A DNA stretch of 64,000 nucleotides from Clostridia bacterium (GTDB lineage: Bacteria; Bacillota; Clostridia; Oscillospirales; Butyricicoccaceae). The position numbers and the translations under genes are program-made. Below the pieces are notes generated by a model. That model worked only from the letters and a program-made list of their open reading frames with translations. It did no database searches and was not told where the DNA came from. Positions 25,615 to 34,013 of the stretch are shown one piece after another (the first letter of the stretch is position 1; each line of letters begins with the position of its first letter). Location: the NCBI GenBank assembly GCA_017408985.1, contig JAFQTO010000020.1, forward strand, positions 62,001 through 126,000, given 5' to 3'.

Positions 25615-27090
25615 GTGGACAGTAATATATACCGTGATATAGCAACCAGAACGGGCGGAGATATCTACATCGGCGTTGTAGGTCCCGTCCGAAGCGGAAA
25701 ATCAACCTTTATCAAGAGTTTTATGGAAGAAATGGTACTGCCTAAAATTGATGACGTATATCTCAAGGAGCGGGCAAAAGACGAACTTCCGCAGAGCGGT
25801 TCCGGCAGGACAATTATGACCGCTGAACCCAAATTCGTGCCCGAAGAGGCTGTATGTGTCACCCTTGATAACAAATGCAGCTTCAATGTTCGTATGATAG
25901 ACTGCGTCGGATATATGATCCCGGGCGCTGTAGGGGAGTTTGAGGACGATACACCGAGAATGATCACTACGTCGTGGTTCGATCATGAGATCCCGCTGGC
26001 GCAGGCGGCTGAGGTAGGTACCAAAAAGGTCATCTGCGAGCATTCCACGGTAGGGATCGTTGTGACCACCGACGGATCCATAGGTGACATTCCAAGAGAG
26101 GATTACGTAAACGCAGAGGAGAGGATCGTCAATGAGCTCAAGGATATAAACAAGCCGTTTTGCGTGCTTATTAACTGCGTTGATCCAACTTCTCAAAAAG
26201 CGCTGACACTTCAAAGCGAGCTTACCGAAAAATACGGTGTGCCCTGCAGAGCCGTTAACTGTATGTCAATAAAATCTGATGAGATCGACGGTATAATCTC
26301 CAATATCCTGCATCAATTTCCTGTAAAGGAATACAGCTTTTCACTTCCTGAATGGATTATGTATCTGCCCGAGAATAATCAGCTGAGAAAGGATCTGTAC
26401 AAACGAATCTATTCAACCTGCGAGAATGCGTTTAAGATGCAGGATGCCGAAAACGCAATTGCCTGCATCAGGGATGAAACAATGATATCCGATGCCCGAA
26501 TCAGAGAGATAGACACCGGAAAAGGCTGCATATTTGCACAGATAGAGATCCCGTCCTGCCTGTTCTACGAAACATTGTCCTCTTATTGCGGTATCAAGGT
26601 AGAAAACGAAGGTCATCTGATGGAGATAATGCGCGATACGGCAAGGATCCGTGACGAGTATGCACATATCAGCGGTGCGCTTGAGCAGGTAAGACAGACG
26701 GGTTACGGTATCGTTATGCCCGCACCCTGTGAGCTGACTCTTGAACAGCCGGAGATAATCAAGCAGGGCGGCAGATCGGGTGTAAGACTCAAAGCCAGTG
26801 CTCCGAGCATACATATGATCCGTGCCGATATCGAGACCGAGATCAATCCCGTTGTGGGTTCGGAAAAGCAAAGCGAGGATCTTGTGCAGTATCTGCTGTC
26901 TGAGTTTGAGGACTCACCCGAAAAGATCTGGGATACCAACATTTTCGGCAAATCCCTGAGTGAGCTTGTCAACGAAGGGCTTAACAACAAGCTTTACAAG
27001 ATGCCCGATGAGGCAAGAGCAAAGTTCAGACAGACCCTTGAGCGCATGATAAACGAGGGCAGCGGTGGTCTGATTTGCATAATTTTGTGA
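25615..27090 (+). CDS. spoIVA: Stage IV sporulation protein A (coat basement ATPase)
   Basis: Mother-cell ATPase that polymerises on the outer forespore membrane and is the platform for the coat. The 491 residues match the family. Seen: Walker A GPVRSGKST at 23-31, the TRAFAC-like strand VRMIDCVGY with DCVG as the switch region, VVTTDGSIGD, a middle domain, and a C-terminal end GSGGLICIIL, the membrane-targeting tail. GTG start with GGGGAGG 7 bases before. It is co-oriented with the sipL-like gene and ended by the terminator at 27109. Confidence 0.97.
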   Translation: MDSNIYRDIATRTGGDIYIGVVGPVRSGKSTFIKSFMEEMVLPKIDDVYLKERAKDELPQSGSGRTIMTAEPKFVPEEAVCVTLDNKCSFNVRMIDCVGYMIPGAVGEFEDDTPRMITTSWFDHEIPLAQAAEVGTKKVICEHSTVGIVVTTDGSIGDIPREDYVNAEERIVNELKDINKPFCVLINCVDPTSQKALTLQSELTEKYGVPCRAVNCMSIKSDEIDGIISNILHQFPVKEYSFSLPEWIMYLPENNQLRKDLYKRIYSTCENAFKMQDAENAIACIRDETMISDARIREIDTGKGCIFAQIEIPSCLFYETLSSYCGIKVENEGHLMEIMRDTARIRDEYAHISGALEQVRQTGYGIVMPAPCELTLEQPEIIKQGGRSGVRLKASAPSIHMIRADIETEINPVVGSEKQSEDLVQYLLSEFEDSPEKIWDTNIFGKSLSELVNEGLNNKLYKMPDEARAKFRQTLERMINEGSGGLICIIL

Positions 27091-27108
27091 TCAATATCCT
27101 TTATTTGC

Positions 27109-27136
27109 GGGGAGCTTATTGCTCCCCTGATTTTTT
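27109..27136 (+). terminator. Intrinsic terminator after spoIVA
   Basis: Stem GGGGAGC / GCTCCCC (27109-27115, 27121-27127), loop TTATT, then TGATTTTTT. It ends 3 bp before the ATG of the M50 protease gene, leaving no room for a ribosome binding site. Confidence 0.9.
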
Positions 27137-27139
27137 GGT

Positions 27140-27691
27140 ATGAGCAGGGCAGGTGTAGTGCTTCCGTTCGCACTTTTGTGCTGTTTGATCTTTGCGCTTG
27201 AAAATTTGCCGATAGCGCTGAGTATCGTTGGAGCTATGACAGTACACGAGCTGGGGCATATTATTGCGATACATATGTGCGGAGGCAGGGTTTCGGGTGT
27301 TTTGTCATCGTCTGTGGGTGCAAATCTTATCTGCTCCCTTGACAGACATTCTCTGCGTCGGGATGTGCTGATCTTTATATCCGGGCCCTGCGCCGGTGCA
27401 GTTGCGGGTATGGCGGGATATTTCTGCGGATTATATGAGTTTGCTTGGATATCTATGTACCTGACTGTACTTAATTTGCTGCCTGCCGTGCCCTTTGACG
27501 GTGGATGCATACTTAAAACAGTTCTGCCCTGCGGCTCGGCAGAAAAGATACTTACGGTATCAAGCATTATTACCGGACTGGTATTGTGTATTGTAGGTCT
27601 TTATTTTATCGCGGGTGGGTATAATTTTACCGTTTTTGCATCGGGTATCGGGGTTTTCTTGAGTATGGCGGGCAAATCTTCTTTACAATAG
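27140..27691 (+). CDS. M50 site-2 protease, SpoIVFB-like
   Basis: A 183-residue polytopic protein with the zinc motif HELGH (36-40) and the second metal/active-site motif NLLPAVPFDGG (Asp120), as in site-2 proteases. Its compact size, lack of a CBS domain and position after spoIVA suggest a SpoIVFB-type enzyme that would process pro-sigma-K, consistent with spoIVB elsewhere in the window; this is inference. The first ATG is 3 bp after the spoIVA terminator and lacks a Shine-Dalgarno, so either the true start is downstream (GTG 27158 is possible) or translation depends on read-through. Confidence 0.8.
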   Translation: MSRAGVVLPFALLCCLIFALENLPIALSIVGAMTVHELGHIIAIHMCGGRVSGVLSSSVGANLICSLDRHSLRRDVLIFISGPCAGAVAGMAGYFCGLYEFAWISMYLTVLNLLPAVPFDGGCILKTVLPCGSAEKILTVSSIITGLVLCIVGLYFIAGGYNFTVFASGIGVFLSMAGKSSLQ

Positions 27692-27741
27692 CGCTGAAAA
27701 GATATATTATATAGTAGATTATTGGTATAAACGGAGGAGCT

Positions 27742-29577
27742 ATGAACGATAAGCTTACAGCCTGCCTGGAACGGGTGCGCAAGCCTGCAAGATATACGGG
27801 CGGTGAATATAACAGCATAATCAAGGATAAGAGCAATATCGATGTTCGTTTTGCTTTTTGTTTTCCGGACATATACGAGATAGGTATGTCTCATCTGGGG
27901 TCCAAGATCCTATACGGTCTGCTCAACTCTATGGACGGAGTATGGTGTGAGCGTGTATATGCACCGTATACCGATATGGAGGAGCAGATGCGTCAGCGCA
28001 AACTGGGCCTTTATGCACTTGAGAGCAAGGACGAGGTCAAAGATTTCGATATCCTTGGCTTTACTTTACAGTTTGAGCTCAACTATACGGGCGTTCTCAA
28101 TATGCTGGATCTTGCCGGCATACCATTCCGCAGTGCCGACAGAACCTCGCTGTCACCCATTGTTATGGCGGGCGGCCCCTGCGTGTATAACGTAGAGCCG
28201 ATGGCGGATTTCTTTGACCTCATCGTTATCGGCGAGGGTGAAGAGGTCATGCCCGAGCTTGTCAATCTGTATCGCAAAGCTAAAAAAGTCGGTTGGAGCA
28301 AGCAGGAGTTTTTGAAGAATGCCGCTGCAATAGGCGGTGTTTACGTGCCGTCATTTTATGACGTTGAGTACAAAGATGACGGAACGGTCAAATCGGTTAC
28401 CGCCGCCAACGGTGCACCTAAAACCGTAAAAAAGCGTGTTGTTGCCGACTTTGACAAGTCATATTATCCCGACAGATTTATAGTTCCTTCCACCGAAATA
28501 GTATTCGACCGTGCTATGGTTGAGCTGTTCCGCGGATGCCGCAGAGGATGCCGTTTCTGTCAGGCAGGGTATACATACAGACCTATCCGTGCAAAAAGTG
28601 CCGAAACTCTCAAAAAACAAGCAGAGGCCCTTATTGAGAACACGGGATGGGACGAGGTATCTTTGACATCGCTCAGCTCCAGCGATTACCCTGAACTAAA
28701 CGATCTTTGTACGTCGCTTGTAGCCGAGTTTGAGCCTCGCCATATCAATCTTGCGCTGCCGTCGCTTAGAGCGGATACATTTGATATCAACCTTGTGGAG
28801 AACGTACAGAAGGTGCGCAAGAGCGGTCTTACCTTTGCACCCGAAGCAGGTACCCAGCGTCTGCGCGACGTTATCAATAAGAACCTGAGAGAGGAAGACC
28901 TGCTCAACGCCTGCAAGGTTGCGTTTGAGTCGGGATATAACAGCGTTAAACTTTACTTTATGATCGGTCTGCCCACCGAGACCGATGAGGATATTCTGGG
29001 TATATCCAAGATGGTCAAGGATGTTATCTACACCTTCCGCCAGTACGGCAAGAACAAGGCGAGGGGAGTAAGAGTGTCCGTAGGCGTGTCGACCTTTATT
29101 CCCAAAGCCCAGACTCCTTTCCAGTGGGCGGCGCAGACTGAGAGGGAAGAGGTACTGCGTAAGCAGAGATTGCTTATGGACAGTCTCAAGATCAAGAACG
29201 TTACGTACAGCCTGCATAACTTTGATTCGGGATTTATTGAAGCTGTTCTTGCTCGCGGTGACAGGAAGCTTTCTGCCGTTTTGGAAAAGGTGTGGGAAAA
29301 GGGTTCACGTCTTGACGGTTGGGATGAGTGTTACTCTCTTGACCGATGGATGCAGGCTTTTGAGGAGTGCGGCATAGACCCCGCGTTTTACGCTAACCGC
29401 GTGCCCGAAAAAGACGAGATACTGCCCTGGGATCATATATTCTCGGGTGTGACCAAGAGTTATCTGTGGAGCGAATATCAGAACGGTCTCAGCGGACGTG
29501 CAACCCCCGATTGCAAGGCCGGCTGCAGAGGCTGCGGCGCGCTGTCGTTGACGGGAGGAGGAAAATGCGATGTTTAA
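27742..29577 (+). CDS. B12-binding/radical SAM protein (TIGR03960 family)
   Basis: A 611-residue enzyme with an N-terminal B12-binding-like domain (about 40-200, with GEGEEVMPEL), a radical SAM core with the cluster motif C266-xxx-C270-xx-C273 (FRGCRRGCRFCQAGY), and a C-terminal Cys-rich tail (CKAGCRGCG). GGAGGAGC precedes the ATG. In many bacteria this protein is fused to the DUF2344 domain; here that domain is the next gene, whose start overlaps this stop by 8 bases. The reaction is not known to me. Confidence 0.88.
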   Translation: MNDKLTACLERVRKPARYTGGEYNSIIKDKSNIDVRFAFCFPDIYEIGMSHLGSKILYGLLNSMDGVWCERVYAPYTDMEEQMRQRKLGLYALESKDEVKDFDILGFTLQFELNYTGVLNMLDLAGIPFRSADRTSLSPIVMAGGPCVYNVEPMADFFDLIVIGEGEEVMPELVNLYRKAKKVGWSKQEFLKNAAAIGGVYVPSFYDVEYKDDGTVKSVTAANGAPKTVKKRVVADFDKSYYPDRFIVPSTEIVFDRAMVELFRGCRRGCRFCQAGYTYRPIRAKSAETLKKQAEALIENTGWDEVSLTSLSSSDYPELNDLCTSLVAEFEPRHINLALPSLRADTFDINLVENVQKVRKSGLTFAPEAGTQRLRDVINKNLREEDLLNACKVAFESGYNSVKLYFMIGLPTETDEDILGISKMVKDVIYTFRQYGKNKARGVRVSVGVSTFIPKAQTPFQWAAQTEREEVLRKQRLLMDSLKIKNVTYSLHNFDSGFIEAVLARGDRKLSAVLEKVWEKGSRLDGWDECYSLDRWMQAFEECGIDPAFYANRVPEKDEILPWDHIFSGVTKSYLWSEYQNGLSGRATPDCKAGCRGCGALSLTGGGKCDV

Positions 29578-30214
29578 GATGAGAATTCTGTTTGAGAAAA
29601 AAGATGATGCGGCATATATCTCTCATCTTGATCTTATGAAGGTCCTGCAGCGCAGCTTTTGCAGAGCCAAGCTGCCCGTAAAATACTCGGAAGGATTCAA
29701 TCCCCATATCTGTATGTCTATCCTTTCGCCTTTGTCCACGGGATACAGAAGTAAGTACGAACTTTGTGATCTGGAGCTTGTGAGCGACGGTATGCCGGAG
29801 GAGGCCGAGGACAGACTCAATCGTGTACTGCCTGATGGCATAAGAGTGCTCAAAGCATACCCCTCCGCCGAGGGGCTTGCTGTAGCCAAGATAGCCTATT
29901 CGGCTTTTAACATTGAGCTTGAGGGCGGTAATGCCGAGGATGCTTTAAGAATCTTTGAGGGTGACGTGTTCTTTGAAAAACGCTCCAAGCGCGGCAGCAA
30001 GCAGGTCAATATGAAGGACTACATCAAGTCCTTATCATTCAGCGGTACCGAGAACGGTATGCTGTGCGAATGCGTTCTTGCCGCAGGAGACGACCCGTTG
30101 AATCCGTCCTACGTGGTTGGGATTTTGAGAGAAAAGGGAATAGTTGATGCAAACTCAGTGGTCAGATATACGAGAACTGCCGTTTTGGACTGTGACGCAA
30201 AGCTTTTTTCTTGA
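29570..30214 (+). CDS. DUF2344 / TIGR03936 partner of the radical SAM protein
   Basis: A 214-residue protein with the family N-terminus MRILFEKKDDAAYISHLDLMKVL, then KLPVKYSEGFNPHICMSILSPLSTGYRS. GGGAGGAGG lies 8 bases before the ATG at 29570 (an ATG at 29579 is also possible). In other species this domain is the C-terminal part of the radical SAM protein encoded just upstream, so the two very likely act together, perhaps on tRNA or a ribosomal component given the rplS neighbour; this last point is speculation. Confidence 0.87.
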   Translation: MFKMRILFEKKDDAAYISHLDLMKVLQRSFCRAKLPVKYSEGFNPHICMSILSPLSTGYRSKYELCDLELVSDGMPEEAEDRLNRVLPDGIRVLKAYPSAEGLAVAKIAYSAFNIELEGGNAEDALRIFEGDVFFEKRSKRGSKQVNMKDYIKSLSFSGTENGMLCECVLAAGDDPLNPSYVVGILREKGIVDANSVVRYTRTAVLDCDAKLFS

Positions 30215-30242
30215 TTTTTCTGTAAAAAACCGAAAAAATATG

Positions 30243-30271
30243 TTGCATTATTTATAATATTGTGTTATTAT
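30243..30271 (+). promoter_or_regulatory. rplS promoter
   Basis: TTGCAT (30243-30248), 17-bp spacer, TATTAT (30266-30271), in an AT-rich stretch 80 bp before rplS. It probably drives rplS-lepB-rbgA-rnhB-yraN. Confidence 0.75.
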
Positions 30272-30277
30272 ATTCAA

Positions 30278-30350
30278 GCATGTGATTAAAGGGTGATCCT
30301 CTGCCGATTTATTTGAGCAAGAACACCTGAGACGGAAAGGAAATTGTATT
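30278..30350 (+). promoter_or_regulatory. rplS 5' leader, possible L19 autoregulatory leader
   Basis: About 73 bases lie between the predicted transcription start and the rplS ATG, ending in GGAAAGGAAATTGT. Firmicute rplS mRNAs often carry a structured L19 leader of about this size, but I could not establish the conserved fold here, so this is a positional inference only. Confidence 0.35.
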
Positions 30351-30692
30351 ATGGATCTCATCAAAAAGCTGACCGAAGGACAGCTCAAAGAAAACGCCGG
30401 CGAGTTCGGCATCGGTGATACCGTTAAGGTTCACGCAAAGATCAAGGAAGGCAACAGAGAGCGTATTCAGGTGTTCGAGGGCACCGTTATTGCTCGCAAG
30501 CATGGCGGCATTCAGGAGACTGTTACCGTTCGCCGTATCTCCTATGGTGTCGGCGTTGAAAAGACTTTCCCCATTCATTCTCCCAACGTTGAGAAGATCG
30601 AAGTGGTCCGCAAGGGTAAGGTCAGACGCGCTAAGCTTTATTACCTCCGTGACAGAGTTGGTAAGGCCGCCAAAGTCAAACAGGATATCTGA
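30351..30692 (+). CDS. rplS: 50S ribosomal protein L19
   Basis: A 113-residue ribosomal protein at the 30S-50S interface. It has the L19 core: [49 protein letters not shown], and the C-terminal [28 protein letters not shown] precedes the ATG. The following order lepB-rbgA-rnhB matches Firmicutes. Confidence 0.98.
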   Translation: MDLIKKLTEGQLKENAGEFGIGDTVKVHAKIKEGNRERIQVFEGTVIARKHGGIQETVTVRRISYGVGVEKTFPIHSPNVEKIEVVRKGKVRRAKLYYLRDRVGKAAKVKQDI

Positions 30693-30707
30693 GTTTGAAA
30701 ACAAGTT

Positions 30708-30736
30708 GAGGGACGGTCAATCGTCCCTCTTGTTTT
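30708..30736 (+). terminator. Terminator/attenuator between rplS and lepB
   Basis: Stem GAGGGACG / CGTCCCTC (30708-30715, 30722-30729) with a 6-base loop, followed by TTGTTTTT. It probably lowers expression of the downstream genes relative to rplS, since no new promoter was seen before lepB. Confidence 0.82.
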
Positions 30737-30757
30737 TACGGGAGGAAAAGAGCGTTG

Positions 30758-31318
30758 ATGGAAGAAAACAAAAAACAGAAAAACAAAGACGGAGGCTTGG
30801 CAACGGAGGCGTTCTTTTGGGCGCAGGCATTGGCGGTCTCGCTTGTTGTTCTGATAATCGTAAATATATTTTTCTTCCGTATGTCCGGTGTTATGGGTGG
30901 GTCGATGGAACCTACGCTTCATGAGACCGACAGAGTTCTGCTCCGTGTTATCGGCTACAGTGAGCCGCAGCGCGGTGATATCGTAGTTGTCAGCGCGCCT
31001 CAGTACAAGCAGGGTCCCCTTGTTAAACGCATCATTGCCGTTGGCGGTGATGTGATTGATATCGATGCTGTAACGGGTGAGGTTTATATCAACGGTGAGC
31101 TGCAGTATGAGCCTTATATCAGCGAGCTGATTAGAAAGCGCGGTGATATGGATTATCCCGTTACCGTACCGGAGGGCTTTGTATTTTTTATGGGTGATAA
31201 CCGCAACGGCAGTACAGACAGCCGTGACAGCAGCATCGGAATGCAGCCGGTTTCCAATATAATCGGCAAGGTGTTTTTCCGCATATGGCCGCTTAAGGAT
31301 TTTGGCGTTGTTCGCTGA
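30758..31318 (+). CDS. lepB: Signal peptidase I
   Basis: Membrane serine-lysine protease that removes signal peptides from exported proteins. The ATG at 30758 (GGGAGGAAA upstream) gives 186 residues. One N-terminal membrane helix (about 22-41), then GGSMEPTL with nucleophile Ser49, VKRIIAVGGD with the general base Lys90, and GDNRNGSTDSRD near 148. This is the short, single-helix Gram-positive type. Confidence 0.95.
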   Translation: MEENKKQKNKDGGLATEAFFWAQALAVSLVVLIIVNIFFFRMSGVMGGSMEPTLHETDRVLLRVIGYSEPQRGDIVVVSAPQYKQGPLVKRIIAVGGDVIDIDAVTGEVYINGELQYEPYISELIRKRGDMDYPVTVPEGFVFFMGDNRNGSTDSRDSSIGMQPVSNIIGKVFFRIWPLKDFGVVR

Positions 31319-31382
31319 CATTTGATCACCGCATTAATACTCCGTATATAGCGGTACAAACTGTTGAAATAAAGTGATAATA

Positions 31383-32267
31383 ATGAATGATAGAGAAAAG
31401 AGCCCATCCGGGACTACAATAAACTGGTATCCCGGACATATGGCAAAAAGCCGCCGTCTTATGGCCGGAGACCTTAAAAACATCGACGCAGTCTGCGAGA
31501 TCCTTGATGCACGCATCCCGCGTGCGTCCCGTAATCCCGAACTGGACAAGCTCTGCAGAGATAAGAAGCGTATAATCGTCCTGAACCGAGCTGATCAGGC
31601 TGATCCTGCGCTTACAGCACTTTGGACAGAGTACTATCAGAAACGCGGCTTTACCGTTATTGCTACCGACAGCGAAAAGGGCGGTTTTGGCAAGGCGTTT
31701 GAAAGTGCAGTCAAAAAATGCTGCGCGGATATCATTGCGCGTAACGAGGCAAAGGGTCAGATCGGCAAGATGATGCGGCTTATGATAGTCGGAATACCTA
31801 ACGTCGGTAAGTCTTCTTTTATCAACAGACTGCTTGGCAAGAAGGCGGCTGTTGCCGCAAACAAGCCCGGCGTAACAAGAGGCAATCAGTGGTATTCGCT
31901 GCCCGGTGCGTTTGATTTTATGGATACACCCGGTCTGCTGTGGCCTAAGATCGAGAGCGACGAAGTCGGTTATAATCTTGCATTTACTGGTACCATCCGT
32001 GATGAGATACTTGATCTTGAGGACCTTGCCTGCAGACTTATTAGTGTTCTCAGGAACTCTTATACAGATATACTTGTAAAGCGTTTTAACATTACAACAT
32101 CCGAAGAAGAAACCGACTATGATATTCTTCAGAAGATCGCCTTTTTCAGATCTCTTGTGCTTCGGGGCAACGAGCCTGATACAGAGCGCGCGTCCAAAAT
32201 GCTGCTGACAGAGTTCAGAAACGGCAAGCTCGGAAGAATTACTCTCGAGATACCCTACAGCAGATGA
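31383..32267 (+). CDS. rbgA: Ribosome biogenesis GTPase RbgA (YlqF)
   Basis: Circularly permuted GTPase needed for late 50S assembly. From ATG 31383 it has 294 residues. The order of motifs is permuted, as expected: G4 NRAD (68-71), then G1 GIPNVGKSS (137-145), then G3 DTPG (near 179). The N-terminal INWYPGHMAKSRR is diagnostic. A GTG at 31374 is an alternative start; the ribosome binding site is weak. The stop overlaps rnhB. Confidence 0.95.
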   Translation: MNDREKSPSGTTINWYPGHMAKSRRLMAGDLKNIDAVCEILDARIPRASRNPELDKLCRDKKRIIVLNRADQADPALTALWTEYYQKRGFTVIATDSEKGGFGKAFESAVKKCCADIIARNEAKGQIGKMMRLMIVGIPNVGKSSFINRLLGKKAAVAANKPGVTRGNQWYSLPGAFDFMDTPGLLWPKIESDEVGYNLAFTGTIRDEILDLEDLACRLISVLRNSYTDILVKRFNITTSEEETDYDILQKIAFFRSLVLRGNEPDTERASKMLLTEFRNGKLGRITLEIPYSR

Positions 32268-32875
32268 GTGATATGTATACGTTCGAAAACGAGCTTTATC
32301 TCAAAGGATATACCGCTATATGCGGCACCGATGAGGCAGGTGCAGGTCCTCTTGCGGGTCCCGTTTATGCCTCGGCAGTCATATTGGACAAAGACACGGT
32401 GATAGAGGGACTCAACGATTCCAAGAAGCTGTCTGAGAAAAAGCGTGAAAAGCTCTATGACGAGATAATCGCCAAAGCCCGTGCTTATGCTGTAGTTTAT
32501 GTTTCTGAGTCGGTTATCGACGAGATAAACATTCTTAATGCGAGAATGCTTGCTATGAGGCAGGCTGTATCGGCACTGGATATCAAACCGGATTTTTTGC
32601 TTGTTGACGGTAACCGTGACCCTCAGGCAGGTGTAGAAACGCTTTGTGTGGTAGGCGGTGACGGTAAGAGCGCATCTATTGCCGCAGCGTCAATATTGGC
32701 AAAGGTCAGCCGTGACAGATTTATGCTCAAGATGGCTGATAAATACCCGCAGTATGGTTTTGAGAAGCATAAAGGCTACGGAACACGTCAGCATATAGAT
32801 GCTATAAAAGAGCACGGTCCTTGCAGGATACACAGAAGAACCTTTATAAAGAACATTTGCGGAGAGGGGAAATAA
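32264..32875 (+). CDS. rnhB: Ribonuclease HII with altered GRG motif
   Basis: Cleaves RNA in RNA-DNA hybrids and at single ribonucleotides in DNA. The 203 residues carry Asp23-Glu24 (TDEAGAGPLAGPV), LLVDGNRDP with the next metal Asp, and AAASILAKVSRDRFM plus YGFEKHKGYGT. In the usual DEAGRGPLAGP the Arg of the GRG loop contacts the RNA-DNA junction; here it is Ala27 (codon GCA). All metal ligands are kept. The start overlaps the rbgA stop (ATGA) and the gene is followed tightly by yraN. Confidence 0.94.
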   Translation: MSDMYTFENELYLKGYTAICGTDEAGAGPLAGPVYASAVILDKDTVIEGLNDSKKLSEKKREKLYDEIIAKARAYAVVYVSESVIDEINILNARMLAMRQAVSALDIKPDFLLVDGNRDPQAGVETLCVVGGDGKSASIAAASILAKVSRDRFMLKMADKYPQYGFEKHKGYGTRQHIDAIKEHGPCRIHRRTFIKNICGEGK

Positions 32876-32877
32876 TT

Positions 32878-33255
32878 ATTCTGTTCCTTTCCAACAAATA
32901 CGCCTTGAAGAATATCAAAAATGCAACGGGCTATGACGGCGAACTTTATGCTGCACATTATCTGATGAAAAAGAGATACAAGCTTGTTGATGCACGATAT
33001 ACGGGCAGGTTCGGTGAGATAGATCTTATTGTCCGTAATAAGAATTTTATCGTTTTTGTTGAGGTCAAGCTGCGCAAAAACAAAAACTTCGGTACGGCAG
33101 GTGAGGCTGTGACCTATTCCAAACAGCAGAAGATCGTCAAGACTGCATTACAGTGGATCAAAACGTACAAATGTGACCTGCAGCCGAGATTTGACGTTGT
33201 GGAGATATATACCGAGCTCGGAGAGATCAATCATATAGAGAATGCCTTTGCGTAG
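32878..33255 (+). CDS. yraN: UPF0102 / YraN endonuclease-like protein
   Basis: Small nuclease-fold protein usually found next to rnhB. Seen: GYDGELYAAHYLMKKRYKLVDARYTGRFGEIDLIVRNKNFIVFVEVKLR, which contains the restriction-endonuclease-like GEID...EVK catalytic pattern. Start is unusual: GGAGAGGGG (32861-32869) ends the rnhB frame, and the codons at normal distance are ATT (32875), ATT (32878) and CTG (32881). Standard in-frame candidates, TTG at 32857 and TTG at 32905, are either upstream of that site or lack one; 32905 gives the family-like N-terminus. Coordinates follow the Shine-Dalgarno. Function in the cell is unknown. Confidence 0.82.
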   Translation: MLFLSNKYALKNIKNATGYDGELYAAHYLMKKRYKLVDARYTGRFGEIDLIVRNKNFIVFVEVKLRKNKNFGTAGEAVTYSKQQKIVKTALQWIKTYKCDLQPRFDVVEIYTELGEINHIENAFA

Positions 33256-33262
33256 GTGATTT

Positions 33263-33973
33263 ATGGCTTTATATGTAATAGGTGATACACATTTTTCTTC
33301 TGACAGAAATAAGCCTATGGATGTTTTTGGCGGAAGATGGCAGGGATATGACAAAAAACTCATGGATTCCATAGGGGAATGTATGCAGTCGCAGGCGGAT
33401 ACACTTGTCATCTGCGGTGACTTTTCCTGGGGAATGAGTCTTGCTGACACTCTTGTTGACTTTAAGCTTTTGGACAGCTTTCCCGGCAGAAAAATATTGC
33501 TCAAAGGCAACCACGATTATTGGTGGGATACGGTCGCCAAGATGAAAAAGTTCTTTTCTGCCAATAATATTTCGACAATAGAGTTTCTGCATAATAATTT
33601 TTTTGATTATAATTCAAAAATCCTCTTGTGCGGAACACGTGGATGGATGTATGATAGTAACAATGCAGCAAGTGAGGATGACAAGGTCTTCAAACGTGAG
33701 GTTATCCGTCTGAGACAGTCTCTTCAGGCGGCGTCAGCCCATGACAGCAAAGGGGAGATCGTATGTTTTCTTCATTATCCTCCCGTATGCAGGGACTATG
33801 ACATAAATGCCTTTACCGATGTGATGAAAGAGTTTGGAGTCAAACGGTGTTATTACGGTCATCTCCACGGTGAAAGCATCAAAAGCGCATTCAAAGGATC
33901 GCGCGGCGGTATTGAGTATTCATTGGTATCGGCAGATGCTTTGGATTTCGTTCCGCTTAAAATTTCAGAATAA
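33263..33973 (+). CDS. Calcineurin-like metallophosphoesterase
   Basis: A 236-residue cytosolic phosphoesterase with the full metal site in order: GDTHF (7-11), CGDFSWG, LLKGNHDYWW, CFLHYPP and YYGHLHGES. This is the COG1768 group, whose substrate is not established. It begins 7 bp after yraN and is probably in the rplS transcript. No signal peptide. Confidence 0.88.
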   Translation: MALYVIGDTHFSSDRNKPMDVFGGRWQGYDKKLMDSIGECMQSQADTLVICGDFSWGMSLADTLVDFKLLDSFPGRKILLKGNHDYWWDTVAKMKKFFSANNISTIEFLHNNFFDYNSKILLCGTRGWMYDSNNAASEDDKVFKREVIRLRQSLQAASAHDSKGEIVCFLHYPPVCRDYDINAFTDVMKEFGVKRCYYGHLHGESIKSAFKGSRGGIEYSLVSADALDFVPLKISE

Positions 33974-34013
33974 TATAAAATACAATAAATAAAACCTCAA
34001 GGGGGAAACATTC

